Shown: positions 1 to 8,611 of the stretch, one piece after another
How the letters are laid out: each line of letters starts with the position of its first letter
Numbering within the stretch: position 1 is the stretch's first letter
Source: Oscillospiraceae bacterium
GTDB lineage: Bacteria > Bacillota > Clostridia > UMGS1810
Reading direction: 5' to 3'
NCBI GenBank assembly: GCA_015068975.1
Contig: SVJM01000001.1
Location: forward strand, 1-64,000
Length of the DNA: 64,000 bases
Translations under genes and position numbers: made by a program
The notes under the pieces: model-generated
What the model was told of the DNA's origin: nothing
The model's database searches: none
The model's input: the letters and a program-made list of their open reading frames with translations, nothing else

Positions 1-146
<146 letters not shown>

Positions 147-321
147 TATCCGTAGCATCAAATGATGCTTAAGTTCTTAATGAAGTTTTTTAGCTCATTA
201 CTAAACTTTACTGACTTAAAAGCATATATGCTTTAAACTCAAATTCTCAATTTAACGAGAACCTCTCTTTGCTATTTAATTTTCAAAGACCAACTTTGTT
301 ACGCGTTTCGCGAACTATATC

Positions 322-350
322 AGTATATCATCAAACTCAACGTTTGTCAA
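322..350 (-). promoter_or_regulatory. rRNA operon promoter, proximal
   Basis: On the minus strand there is TTGACA, exactly 17 bases, then TATACT. It lies about 175 bases upstream of the 16S start. The intervening leader (147-321) holds no ORF and probably carries processing sequences. Together with the second promoter at 416-444 this is the tandem arrangement common to rRNA operons. Confidence 0.85.
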
Positions 351-415
351 CACTTTTTTGCAAATTTTTTAAAAATATTTTTTAAATCATTTGCCCGTTC
401 TCAACGCGCTTATTA

Positions 416-444
416 AATATATCACATCAAAATGGCTTTGTCAA
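416..444 (-). promoter_or_regulatory. rRNA operon promoter, distal
   Basis: Minus-strand TTGACA, 17-base spacer, TATATT. It sits 94 bases upstream of the proximal rRNA promoter and in the same orientation. Confidence 0.8.
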
Positions 445-467
445 GCAAAAAATTGAACTTTTTTTAA

Positions 468-506
468 AAATTTTTCAAAAAAGTGGACGGGCAAAAACCC
501 GTCCAC
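468..506 (-). terminator. Rho-independent terminator after the NhaC-family gene
   Basis: Nine-base perfect stem (483-491 with 498-506, GTGGACGGG) with a six-base loop, followed on the minus strand by a T-rich tract. It separates the transporter gene at 546-2180 from the rRNA promoters. Confidence 0.85.
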
Positions 507-545
507 AATATATTGTGTTTTTTGTTGTATTATGCAATATACCAG

Positions 546-2180
546 TTATGCATTCTTTTTGCCTGATACAGCCTTTATAACGAGCATTGTAGCAATTGTA
601 AGCACAACACCTACAGGAAGTGCAATCCATGCGGACTGTACAAAGCCTGCAACTATATATGTTACAAAAGAAATGCCTGCTACAGTCAAAGCATATGGAA
701 GCTGTGTTGATACATGGTTGATGTGATCTGACTGTGCACCTGCTGATGCCATAATAGTTGTATCTGAAATTGGTGAGCAGTGGTCACCGCATACAGCACC
801 TGCCATACAAGCAGAAATTGCAATAATTGTGATTTCTGATCCAAAGCCGTTGAATGCAGCGATTACGATTGGAATAAGGATACCGAATGTTCCCCATGAT
901 GTACCTGTTGCAAAGGAAATACCAACAGCAATAAGGAATACAACTGCAGGAAGAAGATTTACAAATGCACCTGCGGTACCGTTAACAATCCATTTAATGA
1001 AGTTTTCTGCATTGAGGCTGTCTGTCATAGCCTTAAGTGTCCATGCACAAACAAGGATAAGGATAGCAGGCACCATTGCCTTGAAGCCTTCAGGGATTGC
1101 TTCCATCATATCTGTAAATTTCATTGTTCCTCTTGCAAGGAAATAGATTACTGTAGCAACAAGTGTAATGAATGAGCCGATTACAAGACCTACAGATGCA
1201 TCAGAGTTTGAAAATGCAGTGATGAAGTTTCTGTAGCCTTCAGCTTCCACATCGAAGAAGCCGCCTGAGTAAATCATACCGAATACACATGTAACAATAA
1301 GGATGATGATTGGAAGTACAAGATCAAGAACTTTTCCATCCTTGCTTCCCTTTTCTGCAAGCTCATCCTTCATAGCTTCTACCTTTGTAGTGAAAAGATC
1401 GCCCTTTTCCATTGCATTCTTTTCGTGAAGCTTCATTGGACCGTAGTCAAACTTCATAGCAACAAGAGCAAACATCATAACGATTGTAAGAAGAGCATAG
1501 AAGTTGTAAGGAATTGCACTTACAAAAAGCTCAAGACCATTCATACCTGATCCTTCTGCAAAGCCTGATACTGCAGCAGCCCATGAAGAAACAGGTGCAA
1601 TGATACATACAGGAGCAGCAGTTGCATCGATTATGTATGCAAGCTTAGCTCTTGAAATCTTGTGTGTATCTGTAACAGGTCTCATAACAGAACCAACTGT
1701 AAGACAGTTGAAGTAGTCATCAATGAAGATAAGACATCCAAGAATGATTGTCATAATCTGAGCGCCTACTCTTGATTTGATATGAGCAGCAGCCCATTTA
1801 CCAAATGCTGCAGATCCGCCTGACTTGTTCATAATAGCAACAAGTATACCAAGTATTACAAGGAATGCAAGGATACCTGCATTGTAGCTGTCAGAAATTG
1901 ATCCGATAAATCCGTCAATGAACACATGGTTCATAGTTGTTTCCAGGTTGAACTTAGAGTAGATAAGACCACCCACAAGAATACCTGCGAAAAGTGAAGA
2001 ATAAACTTCTTTTGTGATAAGTGCAAGTCCGATTGCAATTACCGGAGGAAGAAGTGCCCATGCTGTACCTATGAACTGGTAATCTGCGATTGTATCAGGA
2101 ACAAAAATTCCAACACAAGCTACAATACCGGCAACAATCAAGGTCACAAGCGCTGCTCCCCATGCTTTGTTTTTAAACAT
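546..2180 (-). CDS. NhaC-family Na+/H+ antiporter-like transporter, probable lysine transporter
   Basis: 544-residue polytopic membrane protein of the NhaC antiporter family, with many hydrophobic segments and Gly/Ser/Thr-rich re-entrant-type stretches typical of the family (for example FATGTSWGTFG near the C-terminal half and GDHCSPISDTT after it). The start is placed at the ATG of MFKNKAWG, which follows AAAGGAGATTTAGCT; an in-frame ATG 21 codons upstream has no ribosome binding site. The gene is preceded by a lysine riboswitch (2268-2449) and its own promoter, so expression should respond to lysine. NhaC-superfamily genes under lysine riboswitches have been predicted to be lysine transporters. 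The family call is firm; the lysine substrate is inferred from the riboswitch. Confidence 0.9.
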   Translation of the reverse strand: MFKNKAWGAALVTLIVAGIVACVGIFVPDTIADYQFIGTAWALLPPVIAIGLALITKEVYSSLFAGILVGGLIYSKFNLETTMNHVFIDGFIGSISDSYNAGILAFLVILGILVAIMNKSGGSAAFGKWAAAHIKSRVGAQIMTIILGCLIFIDDYFNCLTVGSVMRPVTDTHKISRAKLAYIIDATAAPVCIIAPVSSWAAAVSGFAEGSGMNGLELFVSAIPYNFYALLTIVMMFALVAMKFDYGPMKLHEKNAMEKGDLFTTKVEAMKDELAEKGSKDGKVLDLVLPIIILIVTCVFGMIYSGGFFDVEAEGYRNFITAFSNSDASVGLVIGSFITLVATVIYFLARGTMKFTDMMEAIPEGFKAMVPAILILVCAWTLKAMTDSLNAENFIKWIVNGTAGAFVNLLPAVVFLIAVGISFATGTSWGTFGILIPIVIAAFNGFGSEITIIAISACMAGAVCGDHCSPISDTTIMASAGAQSDHINHVSTQLPYALTVAGISFVTYIVAGFVQSAWIALPVGVVLTIATMLVIKAVSGKKNA

Positions 2181-2267
2181 AGCTAAATCTCCTTTTGTTT
2201 TCTTTTGTAAAAACAAAAACCATAACCGGGCATACAGGCACAATTATGTTTTATCTGAAAATTAAAA

Positions 2268-2449
2268 ATGATAGCTCTCCACAAAAAGTGACAGTACAAA
2301 GGATATTGTCCTCTGTCCCAGCTGACTTGCCTTACGGTAAGACTTGCCAGCTTCGGCGGATCTCCCTTTCTTCGAAGATATACTACCGTAACACTCTCCG
2401 ACTACTGATGATCTCCGCGCCTCTACCCAGAATTGTTTTTAGTTTTGTT
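2268..2449 (-). promoter_or_regulatory. Lysine riboswitch (L-box)
   Basis: Minus-strand RNA contains the L-box hallmarks in order: GGTAGAGGCGC (around 2427-2417), an AGTA-containing helix, GGGAGA, GCCGAAGCTGG (2357-2347), a closing GCTGGG, a P5-like stem with a five-base loop, then TGTCAC and GTGGAG flanking a T-run, and CTATC (2274-2270), which pairs back with GGTAG to close P1. The start is set from the promoter at 2456-2484. I could not resolve a clear terminator or anti-terminator between the aptamer and the start codon at 2180, so the mode of control is open. Lysine riboswitches normally turn genes off when lysine is plentiful. Confidence 0.92.
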
Positions 2450-2455
2450 ACTGTC

Positions 2456-2484
2456 ACTATAACACACTAAAGTGATGATGTCAA
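2456..2484 (-). promoter_or_regulatory. Promoter of the lysine riboswitch-transporter transcript
   Basis: Minus-strand TTGACA, 17-base spacer, TATAGT. The predicted start site near 2449 lies just upstream of the aptamer P1 strand. The -35 box abuts the sigE stop codon. Confidence 0.8.
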
Positions 2485-2486
2485 CA

Positions 2487-3194
2487 CTAAATCATCTTTG
2501 ATATCTCTTTTTTCATTCTTTCTATTATTCTTTTTTCCAGTCTGGATATATATGACTGGCTTATTCCCAGCTCATCTGCCACTTCCTTCTGTGTTTTGGC
2601 AGTATTCTTCTTTATGCCAAATCTCATCTCCATTATGGTCCTCTCTCTTTTTGAAAGCTTATCCAGTGCAATGCTTAATAGCTCCCTGTCTACCTGACTT
2701 TCTATGTTCTGAGCAATTATATCATTCTCAGTACCAAGTATATCTGAAAGAAGAAGCTCATTTCCGTCCCAGTCCACGTTCAATGGCTCATCTATAGATA
2801 TTTCCACCCTTTGATTGGAGTTTTTTCTTAGGTACATCAGAATCTCATTTTCTATACACCGTGATGCATATGTGGCAAGTTTTATCTTTTTGTCAGGTTT
2901 AAATGTATTTATTGCCTTGATAAGACCTATTGTGCCGATGGATATAAGGTCTTCTACACAGATGCCTGTGTTTTCAAATTTTTTGGCAATATATACTACC
3001 AGTCTTAAATTATGCTCAATAAGAGTTTCTCTTGCTTTCTTTGTTGGTTCATTGAGACTTTGTATCAATTTTTCTTCTTCATCCTTTGTCAATGGTGGCG
3101 GCAAGGTGGATGCACCTCCTATGTAATGTATTTCTTTTTTAAATATTTTCTTCCTTATTATATATATAAGACTCAAAAAAACATTGTTTTTCAT
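2487..3194 (-). CDS. sigE: RNA polymerase sporulation sigma factor SigE
   Basis: 235-residue sigma-70-family protein. It has region 2 ([43 protein letters not shown] at roughly residues 68-125) and region 4 ([14 protein letters not shown] and an [24 protein letters not shown], near the C-terminus). A hydrophobic and basic N-terminal extension of about 27 residues before IHYIGG matches the pro-sequence removed from pro-SigE. The gene lies 12 bases downstream of spoIIGA, the protease that processes it, as in other spore formers. Start ATG follows GAGGGGAAAGA. SigE directs early mother-cell transcription. Confidence 0.95.
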   Translation of the reverse strand: MKNNVFLSLIYIIRKKIFKKEIHYIGGASTLPPPLTKDEEEKLIQSLNEPTKKARETLIEHNLRLVVYIAKKFENTGICVEDLISIGTIGLIKAINTFKPDKKIKLATYASRCIENEILMYLRKNSNQRVEISIDEPLNVDWDGNELLLSDILGTENDIIAQNIESQVDRELLSIALDKLSKRERTIMEMRFGIKKNTAKTQKEVADELGISQSYISRLEKRIIERMKKEISKMI

Positions 3195-3206
3195 TCTTTC
3201 CCCTCT

Positions 3207-4076
3207 CTAACTAAGAAACCCTGCACCAAGGAGCACCTTATAATCACAATCCGAAGATAATGTTCCCGGATGTACTGCAACGGTTATTTTTTTGTATTCT
3301 TTATTATCAACCTCTATACTGTCACATATAAATCCCTTCATTATTCCACTGCTTTTCCCTATGGAAGTAAAGGGAATAAGTCGTATATTGGTAAGATCTT
3401 TTAAGTCATTTTCTTCTATTTCATATGTATCTTTTTCAAAAAACACTTTCATATCACTGCCAATAAGCGTTCTTATTGCCTGGTATTCACATACAATCAC
3501 ATTGTTTCCCATATGATCTGCAAGTCTGTTTCCTGTATCCACCAGCCCCGGAAGTATCACTGTTTTTTCCTTTAAATTTATTTTTACTTCCTTATATATA
3601 GTACCCTTTTGAGATGATATCATTTTTTTGATCACCTTCATCACCGCAAAGCACACACTTCCTCCAAAAAATAACACCTTCCATGGAAGATCAAAATAAA
3701 ACACTCCGTTGTTTGTCCTTATTTCCATTCCCTCAAAGCCTTCTGTCACAAACAAAAGCGCAAATGTCACTCCGCAGAGAATAAAGGAAGATATGTAGAA
3801 TACTGCCACAGTTTTCATAAACAGCTTTATCTTCTTTATGCCGAAAGTCTGACCGGTAATAATAAGAGAAAAGATCACCTTGGAATAAAAAGTATACATT
3901 CCCGACAATTCAGGGAAAAATATCAGGCAGGAATAAATTCCCCCTATAGATGCCCCTATTATTTTTCTTATCCTTTTTGTGTTTAAAAAAAGAACTTTTT
4001 CCGTAATATATAAAAGGAAGTAATTTACGGAAAAGTTTATCAGAAAAAGCACATCAATATATACTACCGGTGCCAA
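3207..4076 (-). CDS. spoIIGA: Sigma-E processing peptidase SpoIIGA
   Basis: 289 residues. The N-terminal half has about five hydrophobic membrane segments beginning YIDVLFLINFSVNYFLLYI. The C-terminal half is an aspartic-protease-like domain with the catalytic motif LVDTGNRL (Asp near residue 180). The protein cleaves pro-SigE once engulfment signalling begins, and it is encoded directly upstream of sigE. The start is a TTG codon preceded by GAGGTGAT at suitable spacing; no in-frame ATG lies nearby that would keep the first membrane segment intact. Confidence 0.93.
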   Translation of the reverse strand: MAPVVYIDVLFLINFSVNYFLLYITEKVLFLNTKRIRKIIGASIGGIYSCLIFFPELSGMYTFYSKVIFSLIITGQTFGIKKIKLFMKTVAVFYISSFILCGVTFALLFVTEGFEGMEIRTNNGVFYFDLPWKVLFFGGSVCFAVMKVIKKMISSQKGTIYKEVKINLKEKTVILPGLVDTGNRLADHMGNNVIVCEYQAIRTLIGSDMKVFFEKDTYEIEENDLKDLTNIRLIPFTSIGKSSGIMKGFICDSIEVDNKEYKKITVAVHPGTLSSDCDYKVLLGAGFLS

Positions 4077-4104
4077 AAAAATATCACCTCTCTTTCACAA
4101 ATTT

Positions 4105-4137
4105 ATTATACAATTATTTGATGGATAAATTTGTCAT
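4105..4137 (-). promoter_or_regulatory. Probable spoIIGA-sigE promoter with wide spacing
   Basis: Minus-strand ATGACA and TATAAT are separated by 21 bases, wider than the usual 17. A similarly wide spacer is known for the Spo0A-activated spoIIG promoter of Bacillus subtilis. I could not identify a convincing Spo0A box by eye. Confidence 0.45.
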
Positions 4138-4179
4138 AAAAGAGGGATAAGAAAAACTTTTTTATATAATGGTTATCTA

Positions 4180-4208
4180 TTGCTATTTCATAAATAATTT
4201 GGTATAAT
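4180..4208 (+). promoter_or_regulatory. secA promoter
   Basis: TTGCTA, 17 bases, TATAAT, ending about 58 bases before the secA start codon. It diverges from the spoIIGA promoter in the same intergenic region. Confidence 0.65.
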
Positions 4209-4266
4209 ACTATTTAATGGTGATTTATAATTATATGAGATATTTTATAGGAAAGGCGGAATTAAA

Positions 4267-6996
4267 ATGGGATTTTTCGAAAAAATATTCGGCACATATT
4301 CAGACAGAGAACTTAAGAGAATTATGCCTATAGTAAATAAAATAAATGCATACGAAGATGAGATATCTTCACTTTCCGATACAGAACTTAAAGCAAAAAC
4401 TCCATATTTCAGAGAGCTTCTTAAATCAGGGAAAACCCTTGATGATATACTGCCTGAAGCTTTTGCTGTAGTAAGAGAAGCATCCAAAAGAGTACTTGGT
4501 ATGCGCCACTTCGATGTGCAGCTTATCGGCGGTATTGTGCTCCATCAGGGAAGAATAGCAGAAATGAAAACAGGTGAAGGTAAAACCCTCGTGGCTACAC
4601 TTCCCTGCTATCTTAACGCCCTTGAAGGTAAGGGTGTCCATGTAATCACTGTCAATGATTATCTTGCCAAGCGTGACAGTGAACAAATGGGAAAAATACA
4701 CAGATTTTTAGGCCTTACTGTAGGTCTTGTTACCCATGAAACCGAAGACAAAATCAGCCAGTATATGGCAGATATCACCTATGGTACAAACAATGAATTC
4801 GGATTTGACTATCTCCGTGATAATATGGCAAACTTCAAAGAACATCAGGTGCAGAAAAAGGGACACAACTTTGCCATTGTGGACGAAGTTGACTCTATTC
4901 TTATTGATGAAGCAAGAACTCCTCTTATCATATCCGGTCAGGGCGAAGAATCAACCGACCTTTATAAGCTTGCAGATATGTTTGCTAAGAGACTTAGCTT
5001 TATAAGGATCAAGGAAACCGACGATAAGGTATTAAATGATGATGCAGAATATGACTATATAATCGACGAAAAGGCAAAGACTGCTACACTTACCCCACAG
5101 GGTATCAAAAAGGCAGAAGCTGCTTTTAGTGTAGAAAACCTTTCTGACCCTGAAAATATGACACTTTCTCACCACATCAATCAGGCTATCAAAGCCATCG
5201 GTGTTATGAAAAAGGATATAGACTATGTGGTAAAAGACGGTGAGGTAATCATAGTAGATGAGTTTACAGGTCGTCTTATGATAGGCAGACGCTACAGCGA
5301 AGGTCTCCATCAGGCAATCGAAGCAAAAGAAGGTGTAAATGTAGAAAGAGAATCAAAAACTCTTGCTACCATTACATTCCAGAACTACTTCCGTCTTTAC
5401 AACAAGCTTTCAGGTATGACAGGTACTGCAGAAACAGAAGAGGCAGAATTCCAGGCAATATACAAGCTCGATGTTGTGGTAATCCCTACAAACAAGCCAA
5501 TGATAAGAAAAGACCATAATGATGTGGTATATAAATCAGAAAAGGGTAAATTTGATGCAGTTATAGCTCAGATAGAGAAATGCCATCAGAAAAATCAGCC
5601 TGTACTTGTGGGTACAGTAACCATCGAAAATTCCGAAAAGCTCAGCTCACTTCTTAAGAAACGTGGCATAAAGCATAATGTGCTCAATGCTAAATTTCAC
5701 GAAAAAGAAGCAGAAATAGTTGCTCAGGCAGGAAAACCGGGTGCTGTGACCATTGCTACCAATATGGCAGGTCGTGGTACCGATATTATGCTTGGCGGTA
5801 ATGCGGAATTTCTTGCAAAAGATGCTATGAAAAAACAGGGCTATGAGGATGAAATGATCCTTGAAGCAATAGGTTTTTCAGAAACAGATGACGAAGAAAT
5901 CCTCAATGCAAGAAAAGTTTATAAAGAGCTTTACGAAAAGTTCAAAGAAGAAATATCATCTGACAGAGAAAAGGTAGTAGAAAGCGGCGGTCTTTTTATT
6001 ATCGGTACAGAAAGACACGAATCAAGACGTATAGACAATCAGCTCAGAGGTCGTTCAGGAAGACAGGGTGACCCGGGCGAAAGCAGATTCTTTATATCCT
6101 TTGATGATGAGCTTATGAGACTTTTTGGGTCTGACAGAATGAGAGGAATCATCGAAGCACTTAAACTCCCTGAGAATGAAGCTATTGAACATGGAATGCT
6201 TTCAAGTGCTATAGAAAATGCACAAAAGAATGTGGAAGGAAGAAACTTCCAGTCAAGAAAAAATGTATTGGAATTTGACGATGTAATGAATGTACAGAGA
6301 GGTGTTATATACTCTCAGAGACAAAACGTCCTTGACGGAAAGGATCTTAAATCCACTATAGAAAAAATGATAGGAGACTTCAGTGAATCCACTGTACTTT
6401 CATATACGTCACCTTCTACCTATCCCGACGACTGGAATCTTAAGGGTCTTGTAGAATACCTTGAAGGTGTATTTCTTGAAGAAGGAGAGCTTACCTTCAC
6501 AAGAGACGACCTTGAATATATGACTCAGGAAAGCCTCATCGAAACAGTACACTCTCTCGCTATGGAAAAATATAAACTCAAGGAAGAAGAAATCGGCGAA
6601 GAAAGAATGAGAGAAATCGAAAGAGTGGTACTTCTCCGTGTCGTTGACGAAAAATGGATGGATCATATAGACAATATGGATCAGCTGAGACGTGGTATCG
6701 GGCTTCGTGCTTACGGTCAAAAAAATCCTGTACAGGAATATAAGGACGAAGGATATCAGATGTATGAAGAAATGATCGGAAACATCGGTGAAGCTGTCAT
6801 AAATCTTTTATTCAGAGTAAGAATACAGTCCAATATTGAAAGAAAAGAATCATCAAAAAATATCACCATGAGTCACGGTGATGACACTCCTCAGCCAAAG
6901 AAACCTGTCACAAAGGACAAAAAACCGGGCAGAAATGACCTTTGTCCCTGCGGTTCAGGAAAAAAATACAAAAAGTGCTGCGGTATCAACGAATAA
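4267..6996 (+). CDS. secA: Preprotein translocase ATPase SecA
   Basis: 909 residues, full length for SecA. The motor starts with Walker [15 protein letters not shown] near residue 100 and [18 protein letters not shown] near 207. It continues with the preprotein cross-linking domain, the second helicase half ([30 protein letters not shown]) and the helical scaffold/wing region, and ends in the zinc-binding SEC-C motif [13 protein letters not shown]. It drives secretion through SecYEG at the membrane. Ribosome binding site AGGAAAGGCGG precedes the ATG. It is probably co-transcribed with prfB, 37 bases downstream. Confidence 0.98.
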   Translation: MGFFEKIFGTYSDRELKRIMPIVNKINAYEDEISSLSDTELKAKTPYFRELLKSGKTLDDILPEAFAVVREASKRVLGMRHFDVQLIGGIVLHQGRIAEMKTGEGKTLVATLPCYLNALEGKGVHVITVNDYLAKRDSEQMGKIHRFLGLTVGLVTHETEDKISQYMADITYGTNNEFGFDYLRDNMANFKEHQVQKKGHNFAIVDEVDSILIDEARTPLIISGQGEESTDLYKLADMFAKRLSFIRIKETDDKVLNDDAEYDYIIDEKAKTATLTPQGIKKAEAAFSVENLSDPENMTLSHHINQAIKAIGVMKKDIDYVVKDGEVIIVDEFTGRLMIGRRYSEGLHQAIEAKEGVNVERESKTLATITFQNYFRLYNKLSGMTGTAETEEAEFQAIYKLDVVVIPTNKPMIRKDHNDVVYKSEKGKFDAVIAQIEKCHQKNQPVLVGTVTIENSEKLSSLLKKRGIKHNVLNAKFHEKEAEIVAQAGKPGAVTIATNMAGRGTDIMLGGNAEFLAKDAMKKQGYEDEMILEAIGFSETDDEEILNARKVYKELYEKFKEEISSDREKVVESGGLFIIGTERHESRRIDNQLRGRSGRQGDPGESRFFISFDDELMRLFGSDRMRGIIEALKLPENEAIEHGMLSSAIENAQKNVEGRNFQSRKNVLEFDDVMNVQRGVIYSQRQNVLDGKDLKSTIEKMIGDFSESTVLSYTSPSTYPDDWNLKGLVEYLEGVFLEEGELTFTRDDLEYMTQESLIETVHSLAMEKYKLKEEEIGEERMREIERVVLLRVVDEKWMDHIDNMDQLRRGIGLRAYGQKNPVQEYKDEGYQMYEEMIGNIGEAVINLLFRVRIQSNIERKESSKNITMSHGDDTPQPKKPVTKDKKPGRNDLCPCGSGKKYKKCCGINE

Positions 6997-7033
6997 TATT
7001 TTTATTTCTTTATAAAAAAGGAAGTGTTTTTCA

Positions 7034-8155
7034 GTGTTAGAAATGGAACAGCTGAGACTTTCTCTTACAGGTCTCAAAAGCAGTATAGATAATCTGAGAG
7101 ATTCTCTGGATATTGCTTCAACAGTAGAAAAAATTCAGGAGCTTGAGAAGGAAGCAATGCAGGAAGGTTTCTGGGATGATATGGAAAACAGCCAGAAAGT
7201 CCTTAAGCTCACAAAGGATCTTAAAAATAAAGTAGAAAGATACGAAAACCTTAAATCTTCATATGATGATACTCTTGATATGATAGAAATGGCTATTGAA
7301 GAAGACGAGGATGATATGTATCCGGAGCTTAATGATTCATATAAAAATATTAAGGATAGTTTGGAAAAAATGACTCTTGAGACTCTCCTTTCCGGTCCTT
7401 ATGACAAAAATAATGCCATTGTGACCCTTCATGCAGGTGCCGGTGGTACAGAGTCCCACGACTGGGCAGAAATGCTATACAGAATGTATACCCATTATGC
7501 AGAAAAAGCAGGCTACTCTGTAGAAACTCTCGACTATCTTGCAGGTGAAGAAGCAGGTATAAAGAGTGTTACTATCCTTGTATCCGGACTTAATGCATAC
7601 GGATATCTCAAATCAGAAATGGGTGTTCACAGACTTGTACGTATTTCGCCATTTGACGCAGCAGGCAGACGTCATACCTCATTTGCCTCATGTGAAGTAA
7701 TGCCTGAAATAGACAACGATGTAGAAATAACCATTTCTCCCGATGATTTAAAAATTGATACCTTCCGTGCCAGTGGTGCAGGCGGTCAGCATATCAACAA
7801 GACAGATTCTGCCATAAGAATCACTCATATTCCTACAGGAATTGTAGTTGCTTGTCAGACAGAAAGAAGTCAGCATCAGAATAAGGACACAGCTATGAAA
7901 ATGCTCAAATCCAAGCTTGTGGAAATCAAAGAAAGAGAACATATGGAAAAAATTGAAGATATAAAGGGTGTACAAAAAGAAATTGCCTGGGGAAGCCAGA
8001 TAAGATCCTATGTATTCCATCCTTATACTCTTGTGAAGGATCACAGAACAGGCTTTGAGATGGGTAATATTAACTCTGTTATGGACGGTGATCTTGACGG
8101 ATTTATCAATGAATATCTCAAACAGTCAGGTCTTGGTACTATCAATAATAAATAA
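7034..8155 (+). CDS. prfB: Peptide chain release factor 2
   Basis: 373 residues. The stop-codon recognition motif SPF (RISPFDAAGRRHTS, near residue 204) marks RF2 (UGA/UAA), and GAGGQHINK (near residue 250) carries the universal GGQ that triggers peptide release. A GTG start follows AAAAGGAAG; an ATG three codons later is the alternative. The frame is continuous through LRDSLDIAS near residue 23, the point at which many prfB genes contain an in-frame UGA and a programmed +1 frameshift, so this gene lacks that autoregulatory shift. It lies downstream of secA, a conserved pairing. Confidence 0.97.
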   Translation: MLEMEQLRLSLTGLKSSIDNLRDSLDIASTVEKIQELEKEAMQEGFWDDMENSQKVLKLTKDLKNKVERYENLKSSYDDTLDMIEMAIEEDEDDMYPELNDSYKNIKDSLEKMTLETLLSGPYDKNNAIVTLHAGAGGTESHDWAEMLYRMYTHYAEKAGYSVETLDYLAGEEAGIKSVTILVSGLNAYGYLKSEMGVHRLVRISPFDAAGRRHTSFASCEVMPEIDNDVEITISPDDLKIDTFRASGAGGQHINKTDSAIRITHIPTGIVVACQTERSQHQNKDTAMKMLKSKLVEIKEREHMEKIEDIKGVQKEIAWGSQIRSYVFHPYTLVKDHRTGFEMGNINSVMDGDLDGFINEYLKQSGLGTINNK

Positions 8156-8167
8156 GGAGAACTACAA

Positions 8168-8530
8168 ATGAAATTTCTTAAAAATTATTTATGCTTATTT
8201 ATTTCCTTTATTATCTTATTTTCTTCTTTTTCTGTACTTGCAGAAAATATAACAGTAGACTTTAACAAAATAAATATAAATGTAAACGGAAAAAAGGTAG
8301 AAGGAAACAATATTCTATATAATGACAGAACATATGTTCCTTTAAGAGCCATATCTGAAATGTTTTTAAAGGAAGTCCTTTGGAATGGTGAAACAAATAC
8401 AGTAGACATAAATAGTTTTGAAGGTTTTTATTTTAAAGGTAATTCCATAGGAAAAATGGGTGATTTAAACATTTATTCCGATGAATATAAGCTTTTTGAA
8501 CAGATTACTTCCTCAACTTTAAAAATTTAA
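8168..8530 (+). CDS. 5' part of an interrupted PpiC-type foldase gene (signal peptide and first CuAO-N-like unit)
   Basis: 120 codons beginning with a signal peptide (MKFLKNYLCLFISF... ending at VLA-EN), followed by a copper amine oxidase N-terminal-like segment with the pattern VNGKKVEGNNILY, RTYVPLRAISEM, KEVLWN and TNTVDI, then the start of a SurA_N-like helical region (GDLNIYSDEYKLFEQI). The frame ends at a TAA (8528-8530). The same frame then runs open, without another stop, to 10378, so this ORF and the next are one gene cut by a single nonsense codon. Alone it would give a short secreted stub. Confidence 0.75.
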   Translation: MKFLKNYLCLFISFIILFSSFSVLAENITVDFNKININVNGKKVEGNNILYNDRTYVPLRAISEMFLKEVLWNGETNTVDINSFEGFYFKGNSIGKMGDLNIYSDEYKLFEQITSSTLKI

Positions 8531-8611
8531 AATAAAGATAAAGAAATAAGTGAAGAAAAATTAAAAGAAGAAACTCTTAATAATATAAAAAAATATAAAG
8601 CTTCTCTTATT

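Noticed and set aside
2195-2470. A 91-codon plus-strand ORF between sigE and the NhaC-family gene
   Set aside because: It lies entirely antisense to the lysine riboswitch and its promoter, whose motifs explain the sequence.
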